From assembly GCA_903834135.1 (NCBI GenBank), contig CAILHZ010000016.1, forward strand, positions 607,278 to 671,277: a stretch of DNA of 64,000 nt. Reading direction: 5' to 3'. Position 1 is the stretch's first letter; each line of letters starts with the position of its first letter. The notes beneath the pieces were generated by a model. The model was not told the origin of the DNA, ran no database searches, and saw nothing but the letters and a program-made list of their open reading frames with translations. The position numbers and the translations under genes were made by a program. Source of the stretch: an uncultured Opitutia bacterium. GTDB taxonomy: Bacteria > Verrucomicrobiota > Verrucomicrobiia > Opitutales > Opitutaceae. This document shows positions 34,135 to 43,135 of this stretch, one piece after another.

Positions 34135-35214
34135 ATGGCTCAAAAATTAAAAGTACTTGTTGTAGGCTGCGGGCACATGGGTATTTCGCATGCAAGGGCT
34201 TATAAGGTGCTGTCTAATGATTTTGAAATCGTTGGCCTAGTAAGTCGAGGTGAAGCAACACGGCAATCACTCAATCAAGATTTAGGCGGCGGTTTTATTC
34301 AATATTCCGATTACTCAGCTGCACTTAGAGATACAAAACCAGATTGTGTGTGTATTAGTACTTACTCAGAAACACATGCGACATATGCTATTGAAGCTAT
34401 GGAGCAGGGTGCGCACGTCTTTTTAGAAAAACCTATTGCTGATACGCTAGAAGATGCAGAGCGAGTCGTAGCATGCGCAAAGAAATATAAACGTATTCTC
34501 GTTATAGGTTATATCTTACATGTACATCCTTCGTGGCAAAAATTTACTCAACTTGCTCAAGGCCTAGGAAAGCCGCTTGTAATGCGGATGAATTTAAATC
34601 AACAGAGTTTTGGAGTAAATTGGACTACCCATAAGAAATTACTGCAGAGTACATCACCTATTGTAGATTGTGGTGTTCACTATGTGGATGTCATGTGTCG
34701 TATGACCCAGGCTAGACCGGTAGCAATTTCTAGCATTGGAGCTCGTTTAACTCAGGATATCTCAGAAACGCAAATTAACTATGGATGCTTACAGGTTAAA
34801 TTTTCCGACGGCTCTGTAGGATGGTATGAAGCAGGTTGGGGTCCTATGATGAGTGAGACAGCTTTTTTTATTAAAGATGTTATCGGGCCTAAAGGCAGCG
34901 TCAGTATTGTGGCAAAAAAAGCAGCAAGTGACGGGAACAGTTCTAATATAGACTCACATACTAGCACAGAATCTATCTTACTGCATCATTCTACACTTAA
35001 GGCCGACGGCTCATTTGAAAACAAGGATGAGCTAATTGATGTGAAGGATGAGCCTAATCATGACGAATTGTGTTTAAGAGAGCAGAAAGTCTTTTTAAAC
35101 GCGATTCGTACAAATGAAGACTTAACAGCTCACTTAACAAGCGCGCTCGATAGTCTTCGTATTGTACTGGCAGCAGATCAGTCGTTTCGTGAAGGTAAAA
35201 CTATTCAACTCTAA
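34135..35214 (+). CDS. Gfo/Idh/MocA-family oxidoreductase, cytoplasmic
   Basis: A 359-residue enzyme with the Rossmann motif GCGHMG (11-16) and the conserved Glu-Lys-Pro at 98-100. There is no export signal, so it acts in the cytoplasm, unlike its downstream neighbour. It lies 6 bases after the carrier gene and 9 before the next oxidoreductase, so it is part of one transcript and probably acts on the imported compound. Confidence 0.9.
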   Translation: MAQKLKVLVVGCGHMGISHARAYKVLSNDFEIVGLVSRGEATRQSLNQDLGGGFIQYSDYSAALRDTKPDCVCISTYSETHATYAIEAMEQGAHVFLEKPIADTLEDAERVVACAKKYKRILVIGYILHVHPSWQKFTQLAQGLGKPLVMRMNLNQQSFGVNWTTHKKLLQSTSPIVDCGVHYVDVMCRMTQARPVAISSIGARLTQDISETQINYGCLQVKFSDGSVGWYEAGWGPMMSETAFFIKDVIGPKGSVSIVAKKAASDGNSSNIDSHTSTESILLHHSTLKADGSFENKDELIDVKDEPNHDELCLREQKVFLNAIRTNEDLTAHLTSALDSLRIVLAADQSFREGKTIQL

Positions 35215-35222
35215 GGTTAATA

Positions 35223-36611
35223 ATGAAAACATCAGATCTATTAAGTCGTAGTTCTTTCATGAAGACAGTTGCAGGCGCGATGCTTGCATCTCCTTTCATT
35301 GCAAAGAATTTACACGCAGCAGAACCAAGTAAGGTGTTAAGACACGCTAGTTTTGGAGCTTCAGGTCAGGCCTGGAATGACCTCGAAGCAATCATGAGTA
35401 ATCCCTTTGTTGAATTAGTGGCTGTTGCAGATGTTGATTTAAGTAAAGTTGCTAAGGTCAAACAGATGTATCCGAATGCACGTATTTATCAGGATTATCG
35501 ACAACTCTTAGATAAAGAAGGTAACAATATAGATTCAGTAAATGTGTCTGTGCCTGATCACATGCATGCGCCGATTGCGTATGCAGCAATGCAATTAGGT
35601 AAGCACGTTTACTGTGAGAAGCCACTTGCGCATGATATTTACGAGACGCGTATTCTTGCGAACTATGCGAAAGAAAAGAAGGTGATTACTCAAATGGGAA
35701 TCCAGATTCACTCGATGAAAGTTTATCGCCAAGCAGTAGCGATTGTTAGAAGCGGAGTGATCGGTAAGGTCAAAGAAGTGCATACATGGAGTAATAAAAC
35801 GTGGGGCGCACGCGGTGCGCCACCCGTTTCACATGCTCCTATACCAAGTGACTTGAATTGGGACTTATGGCTAGGCACTGCACAGGATAGGCCCTATATA
35901 CCTAAATATTATCATCCAGGTGATTGGCGTAGGAGTCTTGATTTCGGAACAGGTACATTTGGCGATATGGGCTGTCATATTTTTGATCCTGTGTTTTCGG
36001 CCTTGGCTTTAACTTCTCCTCTTACGGTTCGCTCTGAAGGTCCTGCGCCTGATAAATGGAATTGGGCAACAAATGCTGTTGTTAAATACGTATTTCCAGG
36101 AACACCTTTTACTGCAGATTCTACAGTTGCCGTTACCTGGTATGACGGAGATCAGCGTCCTTCGAAAGATATTCAGGACTTAATAGTAAGTCGTAAACCT
36201 AAAGCGCAGGTTTCGTCTGTAGGTGCTAAAACTAAACCCCATAGCGAAAGAGAACTCTCTCAAGGATCTATTATTATTGGAACCGCTGGTGTGTTACATG
36301 TGCCTCATGTAGCTAGCCCAATGCTATTTCCTGAAAATAAGTTTTCTGATTATAAGCTTCCTGAAATTAAAGGGACGCATCATTGGAGCGATTGGGCTGA
36401 AGCAATTGTTGGACTACCTGGTAAGCCTGAAGCATCATTTGATTATTCAGGTCCGCTTACTGAAGCGGTCTTGCTTGGTTCTGTAGCTGTACGGTATCCT
36501 CACACAACGCTTAACTGGAATTCTAGTGCCTTACGCTTTGACAATGAAATCCAAGCTAATGCCTTTTTAAGACGTACTTATCGTAAAGGCTGGGAAGTCG
36601 CTGGACTTTAA
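35223..36611 (+). CDS. Gfo/Idh/MocA-family oxidoreductase, probably exported
   Basis: A 462-residue enzyme with an N-terminal export-like region (residues 1-33) and the Rossmann glycine cluster GASGQA (46-51), with Glu-Lys-Pro at 132-134. The leader resembles a Tat signal (SRSSFMK), but the second arginine of the twin pair is a serine, so the Tat route is uncertain. It is the last gene of the carrier/oxidoreductase transcript and ends 6 bases from the convergent SIS gene. Confidence 0.9.
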   Translation: MKTSDLLSRSSFMKTVAGAMLASPFIAKNLHAAEPSKVLRHASFGASGQAWNDLEAIMSNPFVELVAVADVDLSKVAKVKQMYPNARIYQDYRQLLDKEGNNIDSVNVSVPDHMHAPIAYAAMQLGKHVYCEKPLAHDIYETRILANYAKEKKVITQMGIQIHSMKVYRQAVAIVRSGVIGKVKEVHTWSNKTWGARGAPPVSHAPIPSDLNWDLWLGTAQDRPYIPKYYHPGDWRRSLDFGTGTFGDMGCHIFDPVFSALALTSPLTVRSEGPAPDKWNWATNAVVKYVFPGTPFTADSTVAVTWYDGDQRPSKDIQDLIVSRKPKAQVSSVGAKTKPHSERELSQGSIIIGTAGVLHVPHVASPMLFPENKFSDYKLPEIKGTHHWSDWAEAIVGLPGKPEASFDYSGPLTEAVLLGSVAVRYPHTTLNWNSSALRFDNEIQANAFLRRTYRKGWEVAGL

Positions 36612-36617
36612 TTACGA

Positions 36618-37346
36618 CTAAGCGAGTTGCATACTGATTCTGCCTTTATAACGTGAGGCCAGTATGCGATTTTGTTCGATTGCACCGGGCAAGTTCTGAC
36701 TTCTTAGAATAGGCATTGTATGGCCATTTGCTTTAAGCCATTCAAGGGCAGCAAGAATGAGCCAGTTAATTTGTGAGCTGCCAATAAAGGTACTGGTCGG
36801 GCCACCTTTTATACCGTCACCTAAGTCAACTAAGGCATCTCCCAAAACTCCTTGGTTATCTAAAACATAATCGGCCACTTCGAATAATCGTTTTCCACTT
36901 TCATGACACGAGGTGCTCTGCTTAGACATAGCGACACTTGTAATTACAATTACTGTAAGGCCTTTTTTCTTAGCATAAAGGGCGACGTCAATAGGAGAAG
37001 CATTTCTACCTGAATTAGATATCACAATTATGACCTCTCCTGCTCTTAATTCGTGGCGCCTATCATAGCGTTCCGCGAGTTTAGTGCCGTAACCCGCTAA
37101 ATTTTCAATGAAACCTTCTGTGGGGTCTACAATTCCGGAAACACAAGCAAGCCCTCCTGCGCGACCAATCACTTCACGTGAAACCATTTCACTGTGACCA
37201 CTACCAAAGGTGTGAACAACACCTCCACTAGCTATACACTTGCCAAGATATGGAGTAGCTTGAGTTAATACCGATTGGCTTTCCTTCCAGGCTTTTTCTA
37301 GCAGGAGGTTTGCTTGCGTGTAGTACAATTCAGGAAGTGAAGACAT
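36618..37346 (-). CDS. SIS-domain phosphosugar-binding protein (paralogue 2)
   Basis: A 242-residue paralogue of the SIS protein at 1801-2529, with the same motifs (HTFGSGHSE, VISNSGRNASPID) and C-terminus (RISMQLA versus RLSRQLA). It is the third gene of a run with a ceramidase-like hydrolase and a sodium:solute symporter, 12 bases after the symporter, so it probably handles the phosphosugar produced after uptake. It could be an isomerase, etherase or sugar-phosphate sensor. Confidence 0.9.
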   Translation of the reverse strand: MSSLPELYYTQANLLLEKAWKESQSVLTQATPYLGKCIASGGVVHTFGSGHSEMVSREVIGRAGGLACVSGIVDPTEGFIENLAGYGTKLAERYDRRHELRAGEVIIVISNSGRNASPIDVALYAKKKGLTVIVITSVAMSKQSTSCHESGKRLFEVADYVLDNQGVLGDALVDLGDGIKGGPTSTFIGSSQINWLILAALEWLKANGHTMPILRSQNLPGAIEQNRILASRYKGRISMQLA

Positions 37347-37358
37347 AAGAGAATTAAA

Positions 37359-39110
37359 TTAAGAGGTCTTGGAGTGTGTCCAGATGCGATTAAGAAGCCA
37401 TGCGCTTAAACCAAGAAAAAGAACTCCACTTAAGGTGAAGCGCATCCAAGCTCCTACAAAAATAGCATTTGTTGCTAGAACAAGACCAAGGCAGGCCACA
37501 ATGCCTATCAGTGAGTCAATTACCATACGAGACGCTGAAGGCTCTCCTGTATCTGGTAATTGTACGGAATCTCTAATTGGTCCCCAAAGTCCTGGGGGAC
37601 GGCAACGTTTATAAAATGCACACAGCGTTTCATGAGATTCTGCAGGTGTAAGTAAAGTCACTGTGACTAATACAACAATACTCAAACCAAAGAGTAATCC
37701 TAAGCCTTCCCATAAGGGGCGATGTTCAAAGCCTAGTACAAACCAAACGATAATGGACAAAGGCAGGCCTAAGATTGTTGCAGAAAGTTCTCCCCATACA
37801 TTGAAGCGCCACCAGAAGAAACGAAACCAAGCAAGCGGTAGCAAAAAGACAACCATCGCAGAATTGATGAATAAAAACCAACTCACCATATCGTCTACAA
37901 AAAATAAAGTCACTACTGCTGCAAAAACAAACAAACATAATGTTGCGACACGACTGACCCAAGCTTTACCCGAGGCTTTTGAAAAGCGTGCTGGCATAAG
38001 ATCATTAACTACAAAACTACTACCCCAATTGATCAGAGAGCTTAATGTTCCCATGTAAGCTGCAACTTCAGCCGCAACAAGTAGGCCAGTAAACCCAGGA
38101 GGAAGTTTGCACTTCTTAATTAATTCACCCCAAGCAAATGCTGGATCTTTAAGGAGAGTAAAGCCTGCGGGCGCAGCACCTAAGTGGGCACCTGGATCTG
38201 ACGTCCAAAATAAAGACATAGCAACTATGCCTAAGCCAATGAGAGGTAATGTGCGAAATGAGAGTGCAAGAAAGGCATTGAAGAGTTGTCCACCTACAGC
38301 ATGGCGCTCATTACGAGCTGACATGAATCGCTGAGCGGTCATGCCTTCACCTGCTGTAGGTGAGCCTGCAAAAAACCATCCCTGAAGAAAAAGAGCTAAT
38401 AAGGTAAGTGAATCAATTGAGGCTGTGGGTGGTACTTGAATGAGCCCGCTAGGCCTTGAGGTTTGTACTCGGTGAATAATTTCTGTCCAGCCACCATGTT
38501 GATTAACTGCAATTACTAAAAAGACCGTGCAGCCACCAATCATAATAATAAATTGAACAATATCGGCGTAGACTACACCAAGGAGTCCACCAAACATCGT
38601 GTAAATTACGGTGATACCTCCAAAAATAAGTAGTACTTGCCATGTCGATAATGGACATAAAGGAGCAATTGTTTTTGCGAAAAAGCCTGTGATGTAACTA
38701 ATAATTAATACAGCAAATCCAAAGCAACACACTGCGGCATATAATTTACGCGCAAATTGTGCGGGTGCTCCACCATAGCGAAGTGAAATGAGTTCAGCTG
38801 TTGTTACAATTTGCATGCGCCTCCAAAGGCGTGCCCAGACCATTGCAACAAGAGGCATCCACACTATCCAGTTTGCCCACCATAGCCAATTGCCAGCTAA
38901 TCCGAAAACAAGTACTAGCATAACAAAAGCACCTGTACCTGAGCTGTAGGTAGCGGTGTTTGAGAGACCTATTGCCCACCAAGGAACATCTCTGCCACCA
39001 GCAAAGTAGCCCTCTGCGCCATGCTTTGAAGAGCGGCGTGAGAAAGCAAGACCTACTGTGATTACAATAAGACAGGCAAAGGCGACAACGAGCCAATCAA
39101 TAAATTGCAT
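37359..39110 (-). CDS. Sodium:solute symporter (SSS family)
   Basis: A 583-residue carrier with about thirteen hydrophobic helices and SSS landmarks: GGRDVPWWAIGLSNTATYSS near the N-terminus and FGGLLGVVYADIVQFIIM in the middle. It should couple sodium to uptake of a sugar, amino acid or similar compound. It lies between a ceramidase-like gene (3 bases upstream) and the SIS gene (12 bases downstream), which argues for import of a sugar or amino sugar. Confidence 0.93.
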   Translation of the reverse strand: MQFIDWLVVAFACLIVITVGLAFSRRSSKHGAEGYFAGGRDVPWWAIGLSNTATYSSGTGAFVMLVLVFGLAGNWLWWANWIVWMPLVAMVWARLWRRMQIVTTAELISLRYGGAPAQFARKLYAAVCCFGFAVLIISYITGFFAKTIAPLCPLSTWQVLLIFGGITVIYTMFGGLLGVVYADIVQFIIMIGGCTVFLVIAVNQHGGWTEIIHRVQTSRPSGLIQVPPTASIDSLTLLALFLQGWFFAGSPTAGEGMTAQRFMSARNERHAVGGQLFNAFLALSFRTLPLIGLGIVAMSLFWTSDPGAHLGAAPAGFTLLKDPAFAWGELIKKCKLPPGFTGLLVAAEVAAYMGTLSSLINWGSSFVVNDLMPARFSKASGKAWVSRVATLCLFVFAAVVTLFFVDDMVSWFLFINSAMVVFLLPLAWFRFFWWRFNVWGELSATILGLPLSIIVWFVLGFEHRPLWEGLGLLFGLSIVVLVTVTLLTPAESHETLCAFYKRCRPPGLWGPIRDSVQLPDTGEPSASRMVIDSLIGIVACLGLVLATNAIFVGAWMRFTLSGVLFLGLSAWLLNRIWTHSKTS

Positions 39111-39113
39111 AGT

Positions 39114-40379
39114 TTATGGGGTGTTTTTTTTAATAAAATCGGAGGCACTGCGCGCTAAGAGTTCTAAGGATCCTTCTTTGAAGCGAAAGCCACCGTAGAA
39201 TAAATGAGCAATCTCTACTTCATAACCGCCTTCATAATAGGCAGCTTGAGTGGGAAGGTATCCCATATCTCCATTAGCATAACCTATGACATAGACTTTC
39301 TGATTTGTTTCTAGACTTAGTTGATCGGTGATTTCGGAGAAAAGTTCAGCGTTGGCTCCAAAGAGAACAGTATCATTAAACCGGATAATATAGATTTCAG
39401 CAGTTTTATTTTTTTTAAACGTTTTTGACTGAATTTCAGATAGGCACGATTTTTTCCAACTATTTACAACACGTATAAATTTATCACCCCAGGTACGTAG
39501 GCTTGGTTCATCACGAAGTGCACGATTTGCTGCAGCTTCAATACCTGCTGCATCCAAGATGTCTAATGCGAGGGGGAGTTTTTGGTATGCGACTTTAAAA
39601 ACAACTGACTGCTCAGGCTGGCTTCGTAGTAATTGAGGGATAACTGCATTTGCGATTGCTTGCCCCCAGGATATGACTTGGGAGTAAGCAACATTTTCTG
39701 AAGGTGGATTTAAATTACCGCAGGCGCCGTTAGTTACTAAAACCAGTGGATTTCCTGGTAGAGATTGGGATAGGTGAGTAGCAGTGTGAGCAAATATATC
39801 AGCACTGATTGCGCAATTCGTTGAACCTAATGCAACAGGATGAATAGCGTAGTTAATAACTGCTGCAATAAAGGTACCCTCTTTACGCTTAAAACCGATT
39901 GCAAGAACTCTTGGATCTGTATGTGAAGTTGTTTGATTCCTACGATCGATTGCTAAGTTAAGATGACCCTCTTCTTGGATGAGATCGCAGGGCTCACGTT
40001 TTGCATGAAAAACTTCACGAGAAAGCTCTTTTAAGTTTTCGATCAGTGTTTCGACATACGATGAATCATATTCTCCAGCTTCTTTTAAATGGATTGTAGC
40101 AGGGCCAGAGTGAGTATGCGTTGTAGAAACAAATAATTCTGTAGGGTTCAGGCCGAGTGATTTAGTTGCCCAGGTACGTAGCTTATGGATTATAGATTCA
40201 TCTAAACCGATTAGATCACAATTAATCCATAAAAGTCTGGTTGACCCTTCTTGGATAAAAAGAGCCTTTGCGAAGAGATTATCCAGAATACCTGTAGAAG
40301 GTTGGATACGTGCTGCGAACCCAGATAATTCGGAACCTACTTGGGCCGTTATGTCACGACTAGCTACGCTAACGTTCAT
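39114..40379 (-). CDS. Neutral/alkaline ceramidase-like hydrolase, no signal peptide
   Basis: A 421-residue protein with the N-terminal fold of neutral/alkaline ceramidases (PF04734): STTHTHSGP (His88, His90) and NYAIHP (His180) supply probable zinc ligands, and CGNLNPP follows. It lacks the C-terminal beta-sandwich and has no secretion signal, unlike secreted ceramidases. Shorter PVC relatives are of unknown substrate, so a ceramide role is not assumed; another amide or sugar-linked bond is equally possible. It starts the transcript that continues into the symporter and SIS genes. Confidence 0.75.
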   Translation of the reverse strand: MNVSVASRDITAQVGSELSGFAARIQPSTGILDNLFAKALFIQEGSTRLLWINCDLIGLDESIIHKLRTWATKSLGLNPTELFVSTTHTHSGPATIHLKEAGEYDSSYVETLIENLKELSREVFHAKREPCDLIQEEGHLNLAIDRRNQTTSHTDPRVLAIGFKRKEGTFIAAVINYAIHPVALGSTNCAISADIFAHTATHLSQSLPGNPLVLVTNGACGNLNPPSENVAYSQVISWGQAIANAVIPQLLRSQPEQSVVFKVAYQKLPLALDILDAAGIEAAANRALRDEPSLRTWGDKFIRVVNSWKKSCLSEIQSKTFKKNKTAEIYIIRFNDTVLFGANAELFSEITDQLSLETNQKVYVIGYANGDMGYLPTQAAYYEGGYEVEIAHLFYGGFRFKEGSLELLARSASDFIKKNTP

Positions 40380-40515
40380 AAAATTGGGATAAGCAACGAA
40401 AAGAAATATTCCGTAATGGTTTACAAATATGCATAAGGCTCAGTATCAGATGCAACACTGCTATAGATTTCACTCCACTTTTGTCACTGCTTGAGTATGG
40501 TTAACGGATAACCGC

Positions 40516-42009
40516 ATGGCTATCACCCCTGATATAGCTTGGGAACCACTTTCCCTCAATGAGTGGTCTGAAGATGCAGCACGTCATCTGCTTAGACGTG
40601 TTCAGTGGACTGCTACACCGGAGGAAGTGCAGCGCGCTTTTACGGAAGGGCTGCCAGCAACCCTGGACCGCATGTTTCCATCAAAAGGGCCTTTATTTAA
40701 AGAAGATGATGCTCTTGCAGAAATGGGTGAAGAGAAAACGAAAATTCAGAGCGAACGTGCTGAAGCAGATACAGAAATGGATAAACGCAAACTGCGTAAA
40801 GAACTGCGCAAGGCTGCTAAAACTGCCATGGTTGATATGTCGATGGATTGGCTAGGGTATGCATCAAATCCTAAGAATGCAGCGTTTGCTAAATGGGTTT
40901 TGTTTTTAAGTGATATTTACGTAGTTGCTTATAATAAAGTTAAGAAACCGGATTCGATTTACACCCATTTTGATATCATTTCACGCAATGCTTTAGGTCC
41001 TGCACCTGTTTTAACGAAAGCTATTTCAAGGTCACCAGCTATGGTGAACTATTTAGATTTAAATAAGAGCAACAAGAAATCTCCTAACGAAAACTTCGCT
41101 CGTGAATTAATGGAGCTGTTTGTATTAGGAGAAGGTAATTATACAGAACATGATGTTAAAGAAGCAGCCCGTGCATTTACAGGTTATAGACAGCGCAAAA
41201 ATGTAGGCACAGTCGTTATTATCCCTAATCAACATGACTTGGGAAATAAAACGGTTTTTGGTAAAACCGGTAGATTTAACGGAGACAATGTAATTGATCT
41301 TGCCTATCAATTACCTGCAGCAGGTGCATTTTTACCTCATGAGATGATTAAATTTTATTTAAGTGATACAATGATCGATCACTCTTATCTTGATTCTCTA
41401 GGACAAAAGTGGCGCAAGGCTAACTACAGCTTACAGTGGATCGCTAAAACATTTTTTGGTAGTAAGTTATTCTTCGAAGAAAAGTATCGCGGTAATTTTG
41501 TGAAAAGCCCAATTCAGTTTTATTTGGGATTACTCCAAGATCTTAAGTTAAATGTCCTTCCAGTACCGCGTTTTGTCATAACGCCTTTTAAGCAGATGGG
41601 CCAAGTGCTTTTTGATCCGCCAAATGTCAGAGGGTGGGTAGGAGGATTTCAGTGGATTAATTCAACATCGCTTGCCGCAAGGCGTAATATGGTCGAGGGG
41701 CTATTTACGCCATTTTATGAAGCTGGACTTAATGAAGACGAAAAAAGGGCAATTGCGAGTGCTAGAGCACAGGGTGAGGCAGTCTTCAAAGTCGATTCCT
41801 CTTTGCTAGAGAATATCAGTAAGAATAAGCCTCAGGATATTGCGCAAATGCTTGTTAAGCAGTTTTTATGCATAAGTCCTAAGACTTCTTATATTGAGGC
41901 TATTCAAGCTTACTTAGTGGGACATGATACGCGTCATGCAGAGTATGAACGAAGGATTAAAAGAGCTATGATTACCATTTTTGCCTCGGCTGAATATCAG
42001 CTTACTTAA
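40516..42009 (+). CDS. DUF1800-family protein
   Basis: A 497-residue protein with the DUF1800 core: the N-terminal ARHLLRRVQWTATPEEV, NFARELMELFVLGEGNYTEHD and FTGYR, then the C-terminal PPNVRGWVGG. A lysine/glutamate-rich segment (about 65-105) is predicted to be coiled. The family is widespread in PVC and Bacteroidota and normally pairs with DUF1501; no such gene is adjacent. There is no obvious signal peptide. Function unknown. Confidence 0.85.
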   Translation: MAITPDIAWEPLSLNEWSEDAARHLLRRVQWTATPEEVQRAFTEGLPATLDRMFPSKGPLFKEDDALAEMGEEKTKIQSERAEADTEMDKRKLRKELRKAAKTAMVDMSMDWLGYASNPKNAAFAKWVLFLSDIYVVAYNKVKKPDSIYTHFDIISRNALGPAPVLTKAISRSPAMVNYLDLNKSNKKSPNENFARELMELFVLGEGNYTEHDVKEAARAFTGYRQRKNVGTVVIIPNQHDLGNKTVFGKTGRFNGDNVIDLAYQLPAAGAFLPHEMIKFYLSDTMIDHSYLDSLGQKWRKANYSLQWIAKTFFGSKLFFEEKYRGNFVKSPIQFYLGLLQDLKLNVLPVPRFVITPFKQMGQVLFDPPNVRGWVGGFQWINSTSLAARRNMVEGLFTPFYEAGLNEDEKRAIASARAQGEAVFKVDSSLLENISKNKPQDIAQMLVKQFLCISPKTSYIEAIQAYLVGHDTRHAEYERRIKRAMITIFASAEYQLT

Positions 42010-42129
42010 AAGTAAAACCAGTATACCTTAGTTAGGCTCTAGGTTTATTAAGGTGTTAGCTTATGAATTCTTGCAATTCGTGATTAAGAAGCGCTATTTA
42101 TTGGACTTAGTTTTCCTCAAACCCCTCTT

Positions 42130-43131
42130 ATGTCCCCACGGATTACGCTTTGCCTAGGCGCCTTGCTATGCGCATCAACTTTACATGCATCGAAAGAACA
42201 CCCCGTTATTGGGCTTTCACTCGATACTTTAAAAGAAGAACGCTGGATCTCAGACAGAGATACCTTTGTTAGAGAAGCAGAAAAGCGCGGTGCACGTGTA
42301 ATTGTGCAATCAGCGACTAGTGATGATACACGACAAGTGCGCGACGTAGAATCTCTTATCAGTCGTGGTGTAGATGTTCTAGTTATTGTACCACATAATG
42401 GGGAAGCAATGAGCCGTGCAGTTAAGTCTGCAAATGAAGCTCACATTCCTGTTATTTCGTATGATAGACTGATTATGAATTGTTTAGTAGATTACTACTT
42501 GTCCTTTGATAATGTTAAAGTCGGTGAGGCGCAGGCAAAGTATGCGGTAGAACATTTGCCTAAAGATAGACCAGCTCGTGTTGTACGTATTCTAGGTTCT
42601 AGAACTGATCAAAATGCCGTAATGTTTAAAGAGGGACAGGATCATATCTTAAATCCGCTTATTGCATCGGGTAAGATTATCGTTCTTCACGAAGACTGGG
42701 CTTTAGATTGGAAGCCAGAGCTAGGTAAGAAAATTATGAATGCAGCACTCACTAAAAATGGTGATGCTATTGATGAGGTTATTGTAACAAACGATGGAAC
42801 TGCAGGTGGAGCAATCCAAGCACTTTTGGAAGAAGGGCTAGCAGGTAAAGTTCTCGTAACAGGTCAGGATGCTGATCTTGCAGCGTGTCAGCGTATCTTG
42901 CGTGGGACGCAATCGATGACAGTATATAAGCCAGTTAAGAAGCTGGCTACTTTAGCAGCGAATGTTGCTGTTGATATTGCTACCGGTGTAACGCCTCAAA
43001 CGACAGCTACGATAAATAATGGAGCTAAAGAGGTTCCTTCAATATTTGAAGCTGTCATTGCTGTAGATAAAGCTAATCTCATGCAGACGGTTGTCGCAGA
43101 TGGATTTCATTCTGCAGACGATTTGAAGTAA
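42130..43131 (+). CDS. xylF: XylF-type sugar ABC transporter substrate-binding protein
   Basis: A 333-residue periplasmic binding protein with a signal peptide (about 1-20) and the two-lobed sugar-binding fold. The pattern HPVIGLSLDTLKEERW, then SYDRLIMN and TGQDADLAACQRILRG, fits the D-xylose-binding group. It is followed 4 bases later by the ATPase gene, and then the permease. Xylose is the best guess; related sugars cannot be excluded. Confidence 0.88.
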   Translation: MSPRITLCLGALLCASTLHASKEHPVIGLSLDTLKEERWISDRDTFVREAEKRGARVIVQSATSDDTRQVRDVESLISRGVDVLVIVPHNGEAMSRAVKSANEAHIPVISYDRLIMNCLVDYYLSFDNVKVGEAQAKYAVEHLPKDRPARVVRILGSRTDQNAVMFKEGQDHILNPLIASGKIIVLHEDWALDWKPELGKKIMNAALTKNGDAIDEVIVTNDGTAGGAIQALLEEGLAGKVLVTGQDADLAACQRILRGTQSMTVYKPVKKLATLAANVAVDIATGVTPQTTATINNGAKEVPSIFEAVIAVDKANLMQTVVADGFHSADDLK

Positions 43132-43135
43132 TCCT

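Noticed and set aside
37663..38058. 131-residue frame on the plus strand
   Set aside because: It lies wholly antisense to the well-supported sodium:solute symporter and has a low-complexity, Lys/Asn/Thr-rich translation.
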